Source: Planctomycetota bacterium
Lineage (GTDB): Bacteria > Planctomycetota > Phycisphaerae > UBA1845 > Fen-1342
Assembly (NCBI GenBank): GCA_030616465.1
Contig: JAUWXH010000169.1
Location: 1-5,703, forward strand
Direction: 5' to 3'
DNA length: 5,703 nt
The position numbers and the translations under genes were made by a program. The notes beneath the pieces are model-generated. The model made no database searches, had not been told where the DNA came from, and worked only from the letters and a program-made list of their open reading frames with translations. Shown here one piece after another: positions 1 through 5,703 of this stretch. The number at the start of each line of letters is the position of its first letter. Positions within the stretch are counted from its first letter, which is position 1.

Positions 1-808
1 CCAGCATCACGCCCAGATTCCCGCCGGCCATCTTCGTCCCCAACAGAGACGTGAGAATCACCACGTACAGCAGTACGCTGGCCAGGGTCATGAGCCAATA
101 CTGCAAACCCGGCAGCTTCAGCACACGCCTGAGCAGCGGCGACTTCGCCAGCAGATCAACGCCGCCTTGCACGCCCAGGGGCCCCGGCGGCAAGGGATTG
201 GCCACATCGGCGGCCTCCGCGCCAGCGGCCCGCGAGCATCCCCGCCTCCACCTCCACCTCAGCAGCCCGACCAACGGCAGCGCGCACAGCACCCCGGTCG
301 CGCCCACGTGCAGATAATTCGGATGCACAACGAAGACCCCCTGCTCGAACGCGTGCATCTCCCCGCACCAGACGTGACACCGGTAGCGGGACTTCGTATT
401 GAAAAACCCGGCGAGCCCTGCCCGCCCAACCTTGAGCACCACTTCCCGCATCCGCTCCGGCTCAGCCTCCGGACGCGTCGGGCGGGTTAGCTCGACCTGC
501 CCGGTCTGCGGCGTGATCTTGACGTCCAGGTCGTATTCCTGAAGGAAGAAGCTATGGGCCGTGTCCCGCGCAGAGAACGTCAGGATCAGTCTATCCCCGC
601 GGTTGACGTGGATGATCTCCGGCTGCATGCCGTAGCGGAAATGCTCGACGTGAATACGCCGGGTCGTTGGCTCGGGAGCCGTCAGATGCGCAATCAGCAC
701 CGGCAGGGCAAAGGCGAGCGTCAAAGTCCCGATGACGATCGTGTGCTGGAAGCTTCTTCTCAACCGGCCTCTCGCTCTCGGTTTCTGTCGGGGCTCCTGC
801 CGATCCAT
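1..808 (-). CDS. Membrane-anchored cupredoxin (COX2/CuA-like) protein with extra C-terminal membrane segments, 3' part missing
   Basis: A minus-strand frame stays open from 808 to the window edge: 269 residues, incomplete at the C-terminus. In order it shows a basic N-terminus, a membrane anchor (about 22-42), a periplasmic beta-rich domain (about 50-163), a second helix (about 167-183) followed by the basic stretch RWRWRR, a Pro/Gly linker, and a third helix (about 237-257). The middle domain matches the CuA cupredoxin of cytochrome oxidase subunit II. His85 sits in AHSFFLQEYDLDVKITP, and CHVWCGEMHAFE supplies Cys144, Cys148 and His152. The usual axial Met is Glu155. The anchor-cupredoxin order resembles COX2, but the extra helices do not. 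The last segment (GTKMAGGN) recalls the first helix of NapH/CcoG-type membrane ferredoxins, which I infer only weakly because any Cys clusters would lie off the window. Electron transfer or copper handling at the membrane is likely. ATG at 808 is chosen; TTG at 811 and GTG at 856 are in frame, and a TGA lies further upstream. Confidence 0.8.
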   Translation of the reverse strand, partial: MDRQEPRQKPRARGRLRRSFQHTIVIGTLTLAFALPVLIAHLTAPEPTTRRIHVEHFRYGMQPEIIHVNRGDRLILTFSARDTAHSFFLQEYDLDVKITPQTGQVELTRPTRPEAEPERMREVVLKVGRAGLAGFFNTKSRYRCHVWCGEMHAFEQGVFVVHPNYLHVGATGVLCALPLVGLLRWRWRRGCSRAAGAEAADVANPLPPGPLGVQGGVDLLAKSPLLRRVLKLPGLQYWLMTLASVLLYVVILTSLLGTKMAGGNLGVML

Positions 809-815
809 CAACGCA

Positions 816-837
816 GCTAACCGCCTTTCGCGGTTGG
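816..837 (-). promoter_or_regulatory. Small hairpin in the cupredoxin gene leader
   Basis: AACCGC (819-824) and GCGGTT (830-835) form a perfect 6-bp inverted repeat around a 5-nt loop. In the minus-strand transcript the loop reads GAAAG, and the only purine-rich Shine-Dalgarno-like stretch (AAAGGCGG, 828-821) straddles loop and stem, 12-15 nt before the ATG at 808. The hairpin could affect translation initiation. There is no U-tract, so it is not a terminator. It also overlaps one GTTAGC copy (816-821). A functional role is inference. Confidence 0.35.
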
Positions 838-893
838 GCTCAGCGAGCCGCCCCACCCGTCCGGCAGAGCCTCAATTCTGGTCATCGGCCACA

Positions 894-918
894 GCTAACG
901 CAAGGAAGATCGGTTAGC
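894..918. promoter_or_regulatory. Operator-like palindrome GCTAAC-N13-GTTAGC
   Basis: GCTAAC at 894-899 and GTTAGC at 913-918 are a perfect inverted pair with centres 19 bp apart, close to two helical turns. That is the geometry expected for a dimeric DNA-binding protein. The pair lies in the divergent spacer, six bases before the AT-rich CTTATA at 924-929. Two more copies of the hexamer occur in the same spacer, which strengthens the case for a binding site. No regulator is identifiable: the receiver encoded nearby has no DNA-binding domain. Confidence 0.4.
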
Positions 919-1011
919 GCGAGCTTATAGGACGGGTGACTCGGCCGACGGTCCGCAGGCAGGCTCACAGAGTGTCGCGAGTCTCCGGGCCGGGCGCCAG
1001 ACGACGGCCGC

Positions 1012-1017
1012 GTTAGC
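1012..1017. repeat. Further GTTAGC copy in the divergent spacer
   Basis: This is a fourth spacer copy of the hexamer, in plus orientation with context GCGTTAGCC. The others are at 816-821, 894-899 and 913-918. The copies fall into two flank types, CGGTTAGC (816-821 and 913-918) and GCGTTAGC (894-899 and 1012-1017). A fifth copy at 486-491 is inside the cupredoxin gene. By eye I see none in the remaining 4.7 kb. Confidence 0.35.
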
Positions 1018-1228
1018 CGGCGGGTGGGCGGCGGAGAGAGTAATAGGGCAGCGGCCCGCAGGCCGTATCGGACTCAGGCATCTCGCGGTTTATGGGGCGC
1101 TGGGGGGTTAAGGTCGGCTCGGGGTGGACGTTACCCCTTGTGTCGCCGGTGGTTGTTTAAGCGCCCCGATCCCCGCGTCGATATCCGGAACGATCGCGCA
1201 GACAGTCTATCTCTGGGTTGAGAGCGGC

Positions 1229-3088
1229 ATGGGTGACGTGAGCGAAGAACAGCGGGTGGGACAGCGGCGGCCATCGATCAGGCGGGCGCTGTGCAGTGGG
1301 GTGTTGCCCGAGGCATTGGGGCTGGCGTTCGTGGCGACTCTGTTGGCGGGGTTCGTCGCAGCCGGTGCGATCGCCAAGCACATGCTGCGTACGCAGGTGG
1401 AGACGAGTGCGATCCAGAAGGGGCAGGCGTTGGCCCAGACCTTCGCTGCCGCGCTGGGCACCGTCGCGGACCAGGACGAGCAGGTGGTGCAAGACCTGCT
1501 GGAGAAGCTGTGCGCGAACGAAGCGTGCCGCGTCCAGTGGGTCGGTCAGGACGGTCAGCCACGGGCTCAGTGGCCGATGGACTACTCCGCTTCCGGCAAG
1601 CCTGAGACGGCGGGCGCGTCGCCGTCGCCGTCGGATTCGAGCGGTCCGGATTCCGAGCTCGAGGCGCCGACGACGTTTACCGCTGCTGTCCATACCGTAA
1701 CCGGGGAGGAGGCCGGGGCGGTTCACCTCCAGATCGCGGCGCGGGGGTTGGGGCAATACACCGGAGAGCTGTGGAAGCTGTACGCCCTGGCGGCGGGGGC
1801 GACGCTCGTTCTCTTCGTGTTTCTTTACCGGCAACTGCGGCACCGCCTGCGGCCGATGGCGGCGATCCAATCCAGTCTGAGCAGCTATGCCGCGGGCATC
1901 GAAAAGGAACTGGTCACGCTGACGTTGAGCGACTCGTTGGGCGAGGTGGCCCGCACCTGGAATCACCTGATTGGCGAAACGGCCGAATGGCAGCGGCAGG
2001 CCCGCTCGGGTGAAACCGCGAACCTGGACAAGCAGATGGTGCAACGCTTCGAGACCCGGACGCTACGGCACATCCTGGACCGGTTGCCGTTCGGCGTGCT
2101 CGGGGTCGGGCACGATCAACGCGTTACCTACACGAACGCGTCCGGCGCCGAGCTGCTCGGTCGGCCGATGGAGAGCCTGGTCGGCGCGCCGCTGGCCGAG
2201 GCCGTCGAGGAGGAAGTGGTGGTGCGGGCGGCGGCGGGTGTCGGTACGCGGAGCGGCGGCCTGTCGATCGACCGGACCCGCGGCGACGACGACCGCCAGA
2301 TCACCTTGCGCTTCCTCATTCTGCCGCCGGATCAGGACTGCGGCGGCGAAACACTGATCACGATCCAGGACGTCAGCCACCTGCAGGAAGCGGAACGGGC
2401 ACGTGACAACTTCCTCTACCACGTTACGCACGAGTTCCGCACCCCGCTGACCAACATTCACGCGTATGCCGAAACCCTGACCAAGCAGGAGTTCGACGAC
2501 GAGCAGACGCGCAAGGAGTGCTACAATGTCATTATCAGCGAGACGCGGCGGCTGTCGCGGCTGGTCGAAGACATCCTCAACGTCTCGCAACTCGAGGTCG
2601 GTTCGGCCCGGCTGGAGATGGGCGAGGTGGACCTGCTGCGACTGGTCCGACAGACGGTGCAGGACAACCTGGGTGCCGCGGACGAGAAGGGCATCGACCT
2701 GACGCTCAAGCTCCCGCCCAAGGTGCCGAAAATTCACGCGGACAAGCAGCGTCTGGCCGTCTTGCTCAACAACCTGACCGGCAACGCGATCAAGTACACG
2801 CCCACCGGTCAGCGGGTCGATGTGGCCCTGCAGGTCACGGACCGCGCGGTGGAGATCTCGGTGGCCGACACCGGCATCGGGATTGACCCGGCGGATCAGC
2901 CCCACGTGTTCGACAAGTTCTACCGCGCGGCGAGCGACAGCACGCAAGCGGTCCCGGGGAGTGGGCTGGGGCTGGCGATTGCCCGGGAAGTGGCCCGGCT
3001 GCACGGGGGTGACATTCAACTGGAAAGTGAGCTCGGGAAGGGGTCCACGTTCGTCGTGCAGTTGCCCAAGCCGGCGGCGACGGCGTAG
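1229..3088 (+). CDS. Membrane sensor histidine kinase (extracytoplasmic sensor-HAMP-PAS-HisKA-HATPase)
   Basis: This 619-residue protein should autophosphorylate on His in response to an envelope signal and pass the phosphate to a receiver, most likely the next gene's product. Helix 1 spans about 29-49 and helix 2 about 184-200. The 130-residue extracytoplasmic part between them has a C-x4-C pair (Cys95, Cys100) and a Ser/Pro-rich stretch. A HAMP-like linker follows, with RPM after helix 2 and DSLGEVARTWNHL. A PAS domain lies at about 280-385. The H-box is HEFRTPLTN with phosphoacceptor His401, and its E-x-x-T pattern suggests phosphatase activity too. The ATPase boxes are the N box (GNAIKYT, Asn519), DTGIGI from Asp547, FDKFYRA from Phe561, and GSGLGLAIA near 577. 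All catalytic motifs look intact. The frame extends upstream to GTG at 1124, but ATG at 1229 is preferred because MGDVSEEQ gives a short polar N-terminus before helix 1. Neither start has a strong ribosome binding site. Confidence 0.93.
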   Translation: MGDVSEEQRVGQRRPSIRRALCSGVLPEALGLAFVATLLAGFVAAGAIAKHMLRTQVETSAIQKGQALAQTFAAALGTVADQDEQVVQDLLEKLCANEACRVQWVGQDGQPRAQWPMDYSASGKPETAGASPSPSDSSGPDSELEAPTTFTAAVHTVTGEEAGAVHLQIAARGLGQYTGELWKLYALAAGATLVLFVFLYRQLRHRLRPMAAIQSSLSSYAAGIEKELVTLTLSDSLGEVARTWNHLIGETAEWQRQARSGETANLDKQMVQRFETRTLRHILDRLPFGVLGVGHDQRVTYTNASGAELLGRPMESLVGAPLAEAVEEEVVVRAAAGVGTRSGGLSIDRTRGDDDRQITLRFLILPPDQDCGGETLITIQDVSHLQEAERARDNFLYHVTHEFRTPLTNIHAYAETLTKQEFDDEQTRKECYNVIISETRRLSRLVEDILNVSQLEVGSARLEMGEVDLLRLVRQTVQDNLGAADEKGIDLTLKLPPKVPKIHADKQRLAVLLNNLTGNAIKYTPTGQRVDVALQVTDRAVEISVADTGIGIDPADQPHVFDKFYRAASDSTQAVPGSGLGLAIAREVARLHGGDIQLESELGKGSTFVVQLPKPAATA

Positions 3089-3093
3089 GAGGT
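3087..3093 (+). promoter_or_regulatory. Strong ribosome binding site overlapping the kinase stop codon
   Basis: AGGAGGT begins inside the TAG stop of the kinase gene (3086-3088) and lies 9 nt before the ATG at 3103. This fixes the receiver start and indicates translational coupling of kinase and receiver. Confidence 0.8.
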
Positions 3094-3102
3094 GCGTTAC
3101 GC

Positions 3103-3549
3103 ATGAGTCGCATACTGGTCGCCGAAGACGACCCGCACATCCTGCGGGTGATCAGCCTCTGGCTTTCGCGCCAGGGACATCAGGTGCTTGAGGCGCGTAA
3201 CGGGGCGGTTGCCCTGGGGCTCTTCCGGGAACACGCTCCCGAAGTCCTGGTGACGGACGTCAACATGCCGGCCATGGACGGGCTCGAGCTGGTCGAGCAG
3301 GTCCTGCGCGCGCCCGGGAACCTGCGCGGTGTGATCGTCCTGACCAATCGCTGGGACCACGGACAGATTCGCGAACGGCAGGCTCAGTCGGGCGTGCACG
3401 TACTGCCCAAGCCGTTCAGCCCCTCGAAGCTGTCGGATCTCATCCAGACGATTGCTGCTCAAGAGCCGATGGGCGTTGTCGGCGGCTCGGCGCCAAAGCC
3501 GTCGGCCGGGCCACCCGTCACGCAGCCACAGCGTATCGGAGGACCGTGA
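3103..3549 (+). CDS. Single-domain response regulator (CheY-like receiver)
   Basis: This 148-residue protein is a complete receiver domain (about 1-120) and is the probable phosphate acceptor for the kinase encoded 14 nt upstream. The acidic pocket is Glu8-Asp9-Asp10 (VAEDD), the phosphorylation site is Asp52 (VTDVNMP), the switch Thr is Thr81 (VLTN), and the conserved Lys is Lys103 in LPKPF. The usual Tyr/Phe switch residue three before that Lys is Val100. No DNA-binding or enzymatic output domain follows. The last 30 residues or so are a Gly/Pro-rich tail (GGSAPKPSAGPPVTQPQ), probably disordered. Output is therefore likely by protein contact, as in CheY- or DivK-type regulators. The HD-GYP protein encoded 10 nt downstream is an obvious candidate partner, but that is inferred from gene order. 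Confidence 0.93.
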   Translation: MSRILVAEDDPHILRVISLWLSRQGHQVLEARNGAVALGLFREHAPEVLVTDVNMPAMDGLELVEQVLRAPGNLRGVIVLTNRWDHGQIRERQAQSGVHVLPKPFSPSKLSDLIQTIAAQEPMGVVGGSAPKPSAGPPVTQPQRIGGP

Positions 3550-3552
3550 GGT
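3548..3552 (+). promoter_or_regulatory. Ribosome binding site deciding the HD-GYP start
   Basis: GAGGT overlaps the TGA stop of the receiver gene (3547-3549) and lies 7 nt before the ATG at 3560. It supports this ATG over an in-frame extension back to 3452, which would lie inside the receiver gene. Confidence 0.6.
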
Positions 3553-3559
3553 TATTTGT

Positions 3560-5107
3560 ATGAGTGGGCAAGGCCTGTCGGCCCCGGCAGATGCGCTGCT
3601 ACAGGAGTTGCTGGACGGTCTCACCGGACCGGCCGGGCCGGATGCGCTCCGCTCGCTCGGGTTGGTCGGCTGCGGAACAAACGTCCCCCGTCCGCCGGCG
3701 CACTGCCTGAGTGCCTGCCTGGACGGGAACCCCGATCTGGCGTCATCGCGCGGTTGCCCGTGGCTGACCGCGGCGGCGCAGGGCCGGGTTGATTCGTCGT
3801 GCCTTCAGGATGGACGGTGCCCTCGGGGGTTCGCGGTCTCAGCGCGGCAGGTTGCGATGCAGGGGCAGGCGGCGCTCGTGCTGGCGGTCGATGGGCCGAT
3901 CGTCGGTTCTCCCGCCGGGAATGTCTGTGCTGGGGTCCTTGACACGCTCGAGGCCGCCTCGCGGCTGGTCGAACGGGTCGATTGGCTCTCCGAGGAGAAT
4001 GTGGGTTTGGCGGACGAGGTTCTGCGCACCTACGAACAACTGAACCTCATCTTCGACTTCACCCAGCAGATCACGCATATCACGGATGTAGTCGAGATCG
4101 AGCACATAGTGCTCAGGCGGCTGGGCAGTTTGCTCGGGGCCGACCGCGTCTACCTGCTGAGTGACAGCGGGCGCCGCCTGTGCTGCAACGTGGAGGCCGG
4201 CGTCGTTGCCCATGAGGGGGCCGACGGGTCCCTCGACGGTCGGTTGGCCGATCAGATCGAACACGTCCGCCGGGCGCGGCAGGTGTGCGTCGCTTCGGGC
4301 GATGAAGGCCAGTTTATCCTCGGTCCGTTGCTGCGGCTGGACGAGCAGGTCGATGTCATTCTGGCCACTCGTCCGCCGGACAAGGGGGAGTTCACCTCTG
4401 GGGACATGCTGCTGGTCGAATCGGTGCTTACCTTCGGCGGGCAGATGATCACCAACAGCGAGCTGCACGAGAGGCTGCGGCGGATGTCGGTGGAGGTGAC
4501 TCGTGCGCTGGTGAGCGCGATTGACCAGAAAGACCACTACACCAGCGGTCACTCCGAGCGGGTGGGCTTCCTCGCGCATCTGACCGGGCGGCGCATGGGG
4601 CTGCCGCTCAGCGAGCTACAGGTGCTGGAGTGGGCGGGACTGCTGCATGACGCGGGCAAGATCGGGATCCCGGAGGACATTCTCAACAAGCCCGGCCGAC
4701 TGACCGAGGCCGAGTTCGACCTGATCAAGCAGCATTCGGTGATGAGCCACGAGATCCTCAAGCCGATTGCCAGCCTCGAGCACGTGCTGGCGGGCGTCCT
4801 CTACCACCACGAGGCCCCCGACGGCTCGGGCTATCCCGAAGGCCTCACGAGCGACGAGATTCCGCTGGTCGCCCGGATCATCCACACGGCGGACGTCTTC
4901 GACGCGCTCAGCTCCGCGCGCTCCTACCGCGGCGCGTACTCGATCGAGGCGGCGTGTGACATTATCCGCCAGGATGCGGGCACCAAGATCGACGCCGAGG
5001 TCGCGCAGGTTTTCCTGGAGGCTATCGCGGCATTTCGGGCCGCGCGCCCCGACGAGTTTGCGGCAATGTTCCTTCCGGCCGAGGAGAACTCCGTTGAACA
5101 ACCATAG
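3560..5107 (+). CDS. Cys-rich sensor-GAF-HD-GYP c-di-GMP phosphodiesterase
   Basis: This 515-residue protein is probably cytoplasmic, as it has no signal peptide or membrane helix. Residues 1-125 hold seven Cys (38, 49, 53, 66, 81, 87, 123), possibly a metal or Fe-S sensor. The order C-x3-C, then C, then C-x5-C-P-R-G-F loosely recalls PocR-type sensory domains, at low confidence. A Leu/Glu-rich coiled coil (about 127-165) leads to a GAF domain (about 165-305) and then the HD-GYP domain (about 315-500). That domain keeps TSGHSERV (His331), LLHDAGKIGIP (His363, Asp364, Lys367), His392, the GYP signature HHEAPDGSGYP (416-426) and HTADVFDAL (Asp445). These are the residues that bind the metal centre and c-di-GMP in the family, so hydrolysis to pGpG or GMP is expected. 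The GYP motif has Ala-Pro after HHE where many members have Arg plus a second variable residue. Position after a kinase-receiver pair suggests that c-di-GMP is an output of that pathway. Confidence 0.93.
   Translation: MSGQGLSAPADALLQELLDGLTGPAGPDALRSLGLVGCGTNVPRPPAHCLSACLDGNPDLASSRGCPWLTAAAQGRVDSSCLQDGRCPRGFAVSARQVAMQGQAALVLAVDGPIVGSPAGNVCAGVLDTLEAASRLVERVDWLSEENVGLADEVLRTYEQLNLIFDFTQQITHITDVVEIEHIVLRRLGSLLGADRVYLLSDSGRRLCCNVEAGVVAHEGADGSLDGRLADQIEHVRRARQVCVASGDEGQFILGPLLRLDEQVDVILATRPPDKGEFTSGDMLLVESVLTFGGQMITNSELHERLRRMSVEVTRALVSAIDQKDHYTSGHSERVGFLAHLTGRRMGLPLSELQVLEWAGLLHDAGKIGIPEDILNKPGRLTEAEFDLIKQHSVMSHEILKPIASLEHVLAGVLYHHEAPDGSGYPEGLTSDEIPLVARIIHTADVFDALSSARSYRGAYSIEAACDIIRQDAGTKIDAEVAQVFLEAIAAFRAARPDEFAAMFLPAEENSVEQP
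5081..5086 (+). promoter_or_regulatory. Ribosome binding site for a TTG start
   Basis: GAGGAG lies within the last codons of the HD-GYP gene, 7 nt before TTG at 5094. The spacing is ideal, and this is what supports the non-ATG start of the following gene. Confidence 0.7.
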
Positions 5108-5703
5108 AGCATCCTTGCCAGATGGGTTGTGGCTCGTTTTCAGCAGCCTGGCGCTGCTGGTGACCTGCCATCTGGCTGCCTTGCATGACGGCGCGGTCGC
5201 TCCGACGGAGCCGGTGCTCATTACGGCCATCGTCAGCGGATACCTGGGGCTGGGGGTCGGCGTCTTCCTGAACCGGCTCCGCCGGTCTGGCAACCGTGGT
5301 CGCGGGGTGCAACGGGAGCCGGTCGCCGCGGCGCCCCTGTCGCCGCCCGGCGAATCTGCCGCGACGGTGCGGGATGGAATCGCTAGTCGGATGAGCTCGG
5401 CGTTCCTGGCGTGGCTTCAGGAGCAACGCGACGGCGAGATCAGTGCTTGGGGCTCGTTCGACCAGTTGATCCGAGAGATGCTCACGGAGCATCTGGGTGC
5501 CGCGCGCGTGCGCTGCTACCACGTGCCGCCCGGGTCGCAGCAGCTCCGGAGTCTCTCGCAGTCCGACTCGTCAGCGGCGGACATCGATCAAGCTACTCCC
5601 GACGTGGTCTTGGGTCAGGTCGCGGTCACCGGCCGGGAGTTCGTCGCCGGCGAGCCGCTGGACGGGGAACTGCCGGGCCGGCCGGCAAGCGGGACGGGGG
5701 AAG
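5094..5703 (+). CDS. Membrane protein with GAF domain, start of a signalling protein, 3' part missing
   Basis: The frame is open from TTG at 5094 to the window edge (203 residues) and overlaps the HD-GYP stop by 14 nt, so the two genes are probably translationally coupled. Residues 1-60 hold two hydrophobic helices (about 11-30 and 40-59) joined by a short loop, followed by an Arg-rich, then Pro/Ala-rich linker, which suggests a cytoplasmic C-terminus. From about 95 the sequence looks like the start of a GAF domain: a helix with SFDQLIREMLTEHLGAARVR, then GQVAVTGREFVAGEP near 175-190, the typical GAF strand-turn. The output domain lies beyond the edge. Given the HD-GYP gene before it, a GGDEF diguanylate cyclase would fit, but a histidine kinase or another HD or EAL protein is equally possible on this evidence. 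Confidence 0.8.
   Translation, partial: MNNHRASLPDGLWLVFSSLALLVTCHLAALHDGAVAPTEPVLITAIVSGYLGLGVGVFLNRLRRSGNRGRGVQREPVAAAPLSPPGESAATVRDGIASRMSSAFLAWLQEQRDGEISAWGSFDQLIREMLTEHLGAARVRCYHVPPGSQQLRSLSQSDSSAADIDQATPDVVLGQVAVTGREFVAGEPLDGELPGRPASGTGE

Larger units (their letters stand above)
809..1228. promoter_or_regulatory. Divergent intergenic region, no convincing gene
   Basis: About 420 bp separate the minus-strand cupredoxin gene from the plus-strand histidine kinase, so both promoters should lie here. Short frames in this stretch translate to Arg/Gly/Ala-rich sequence without recognisable domains and lack ribosome binding sites. I see no tRNA, riboswitch or rho-independent terminator. The one AT-rich hexamer of -10 type is TATAAG on the minus strand (929-924), about 115 bp before the cupredoxin start, but no good -35 partner is visible. 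On the plus strand TAATAG (1041-1046) and TTTATG (1089-1094) are weak candidates. The region is mainly notable for repeated GTTAGC hexamers, listed separately. Confidence 0.6.

Noticed and set aside
243..258. Short TCCACC tandem repeat
   Set aside because: It is only about 16 bp inside the cupredoxin gene, where it encodes the basic RWRWR turn after a membrane helix. Coding explains it.
51..820. Plus-strand open frames of 88-107 codons in the first 820 bases
   Set aside because: They are Pro/Arg-rich with no domain. The minus strand here encodes a coherent CuA-like membrane protein.
816..1017. GTTAGC copies as integron attC or other recombination core sites
   Set aside because: The GTTRRRY core requires a purine at the sixth position, but the copies have C there, and there is no paired imperfect palindrome or cassette structure.
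1024..1221. 65-codon plus-strand frame in the intergenic region
   Set aside because: The product is Arg/Gly-rich low-complexity sequence, with no convincing start signal, and it overlaps the kinase leader.
1124..1228. N-terminal extension of the kinase from GTG at 1124
   Set aside because: It adds 35 residues with no recognisable role before the polar N-terminus and has no ribosome binding site. It cannot be excluded without N-terminal data.
1157..3019. Long minus-strand open frames (about 295 and 318 codons) opposite the histidine kinase
   Set aside because: The plus strand encodes a complete kinase with all motifs. In GC-rich DNA the antisense of a biased gene often stays open, and the antisense products are Arg/Gln-rich with no domain.
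3452..3559. N-terminal extension of the HD-GYP gene into the receiver gene
   Set aside because: It would overlap the receiver gene by about 100 bp, and a well-placed GAGGT supports ATG at 3560.
3839..5293. Minus-strand open frames (about 246 and 225 codons) opposite the HD-GYP gene
   Set aside because: They are antisense to a clear HD-GYP domain, show no recognisable motif or ribosome binding site, and overlap the next plus-strand gene.

Overview
The window is GC-rich bacterial DNA. Its third codon positions are strongly biased to G/C, and it uses GTG or TTG as well as ATG starts. A COX2-like copper domain on a multi-pass membrane protein, beside a histidine kinase, a stand-alone receiver and an HD-GYP protein, would fit Planctomycetota or a similarly deep-branching environmental lineage. 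That placement is inferred from style and content only; there is no rRNA or other marker.

Layout. (1) Positions 808 to 1, minus strand: the 5' part of a membrane protein with an N-terminal anchor, a periplasmic cupredoxin domain of CuA (cytochrome oxidase subunit II) type, and two further membrane segments. It runs off the left edge. (2) Positions 809-1228: a divergent intergenic region of about 420 bp with no convincing gene. It holds four copies of the hexamer GTTAGC/GCTAAC, two of them as a 25-bp operator-like palindrome, and a small hairpin just upstream of the minus-strand start. (3) Positions 1229-3088, plus strand: a transmembrane sensor histidine kinase (extracytoplasmic domain, HAMP-like linker, PAS, HisKA, HATPase). 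(4) Positions 3103-3549: a single-domain CheY-like response regulator. (5) Positions 3560-5107: a cytoplasmic protein with a Cys-rich N-terminus, coiled coil, GAF and HD-GYP c-di-GMP phosphodiesterase domain. (6) From 5094 off the right edge: a TTG-started gene for a two-helix membrane protein with the beginning of a GAF domain.

Genes 3 to 6 are tightly packed: gaps of 14 and 10 nt, then a 14-nt overlap, each with a Shine-Dalgarno sequence. They are probably one operon. The simplest model is that the kinase senses an envelope or redox signal and phosphorylates the receiver, and that this is coupled by proximity or protein contact to c-di-GMP turnover by the HD-GYP protein and possibly by the product of the last gene. 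The divergent copper protein shares the regulatory region, so it may be a co-regulated target. This link is inference. I did not find a wholly new system. The most unusual points are the modified CuA motif on the membrane protein, the Cys-rich sensor module on the HD-GYP protein, and the GTTAGC cluster.
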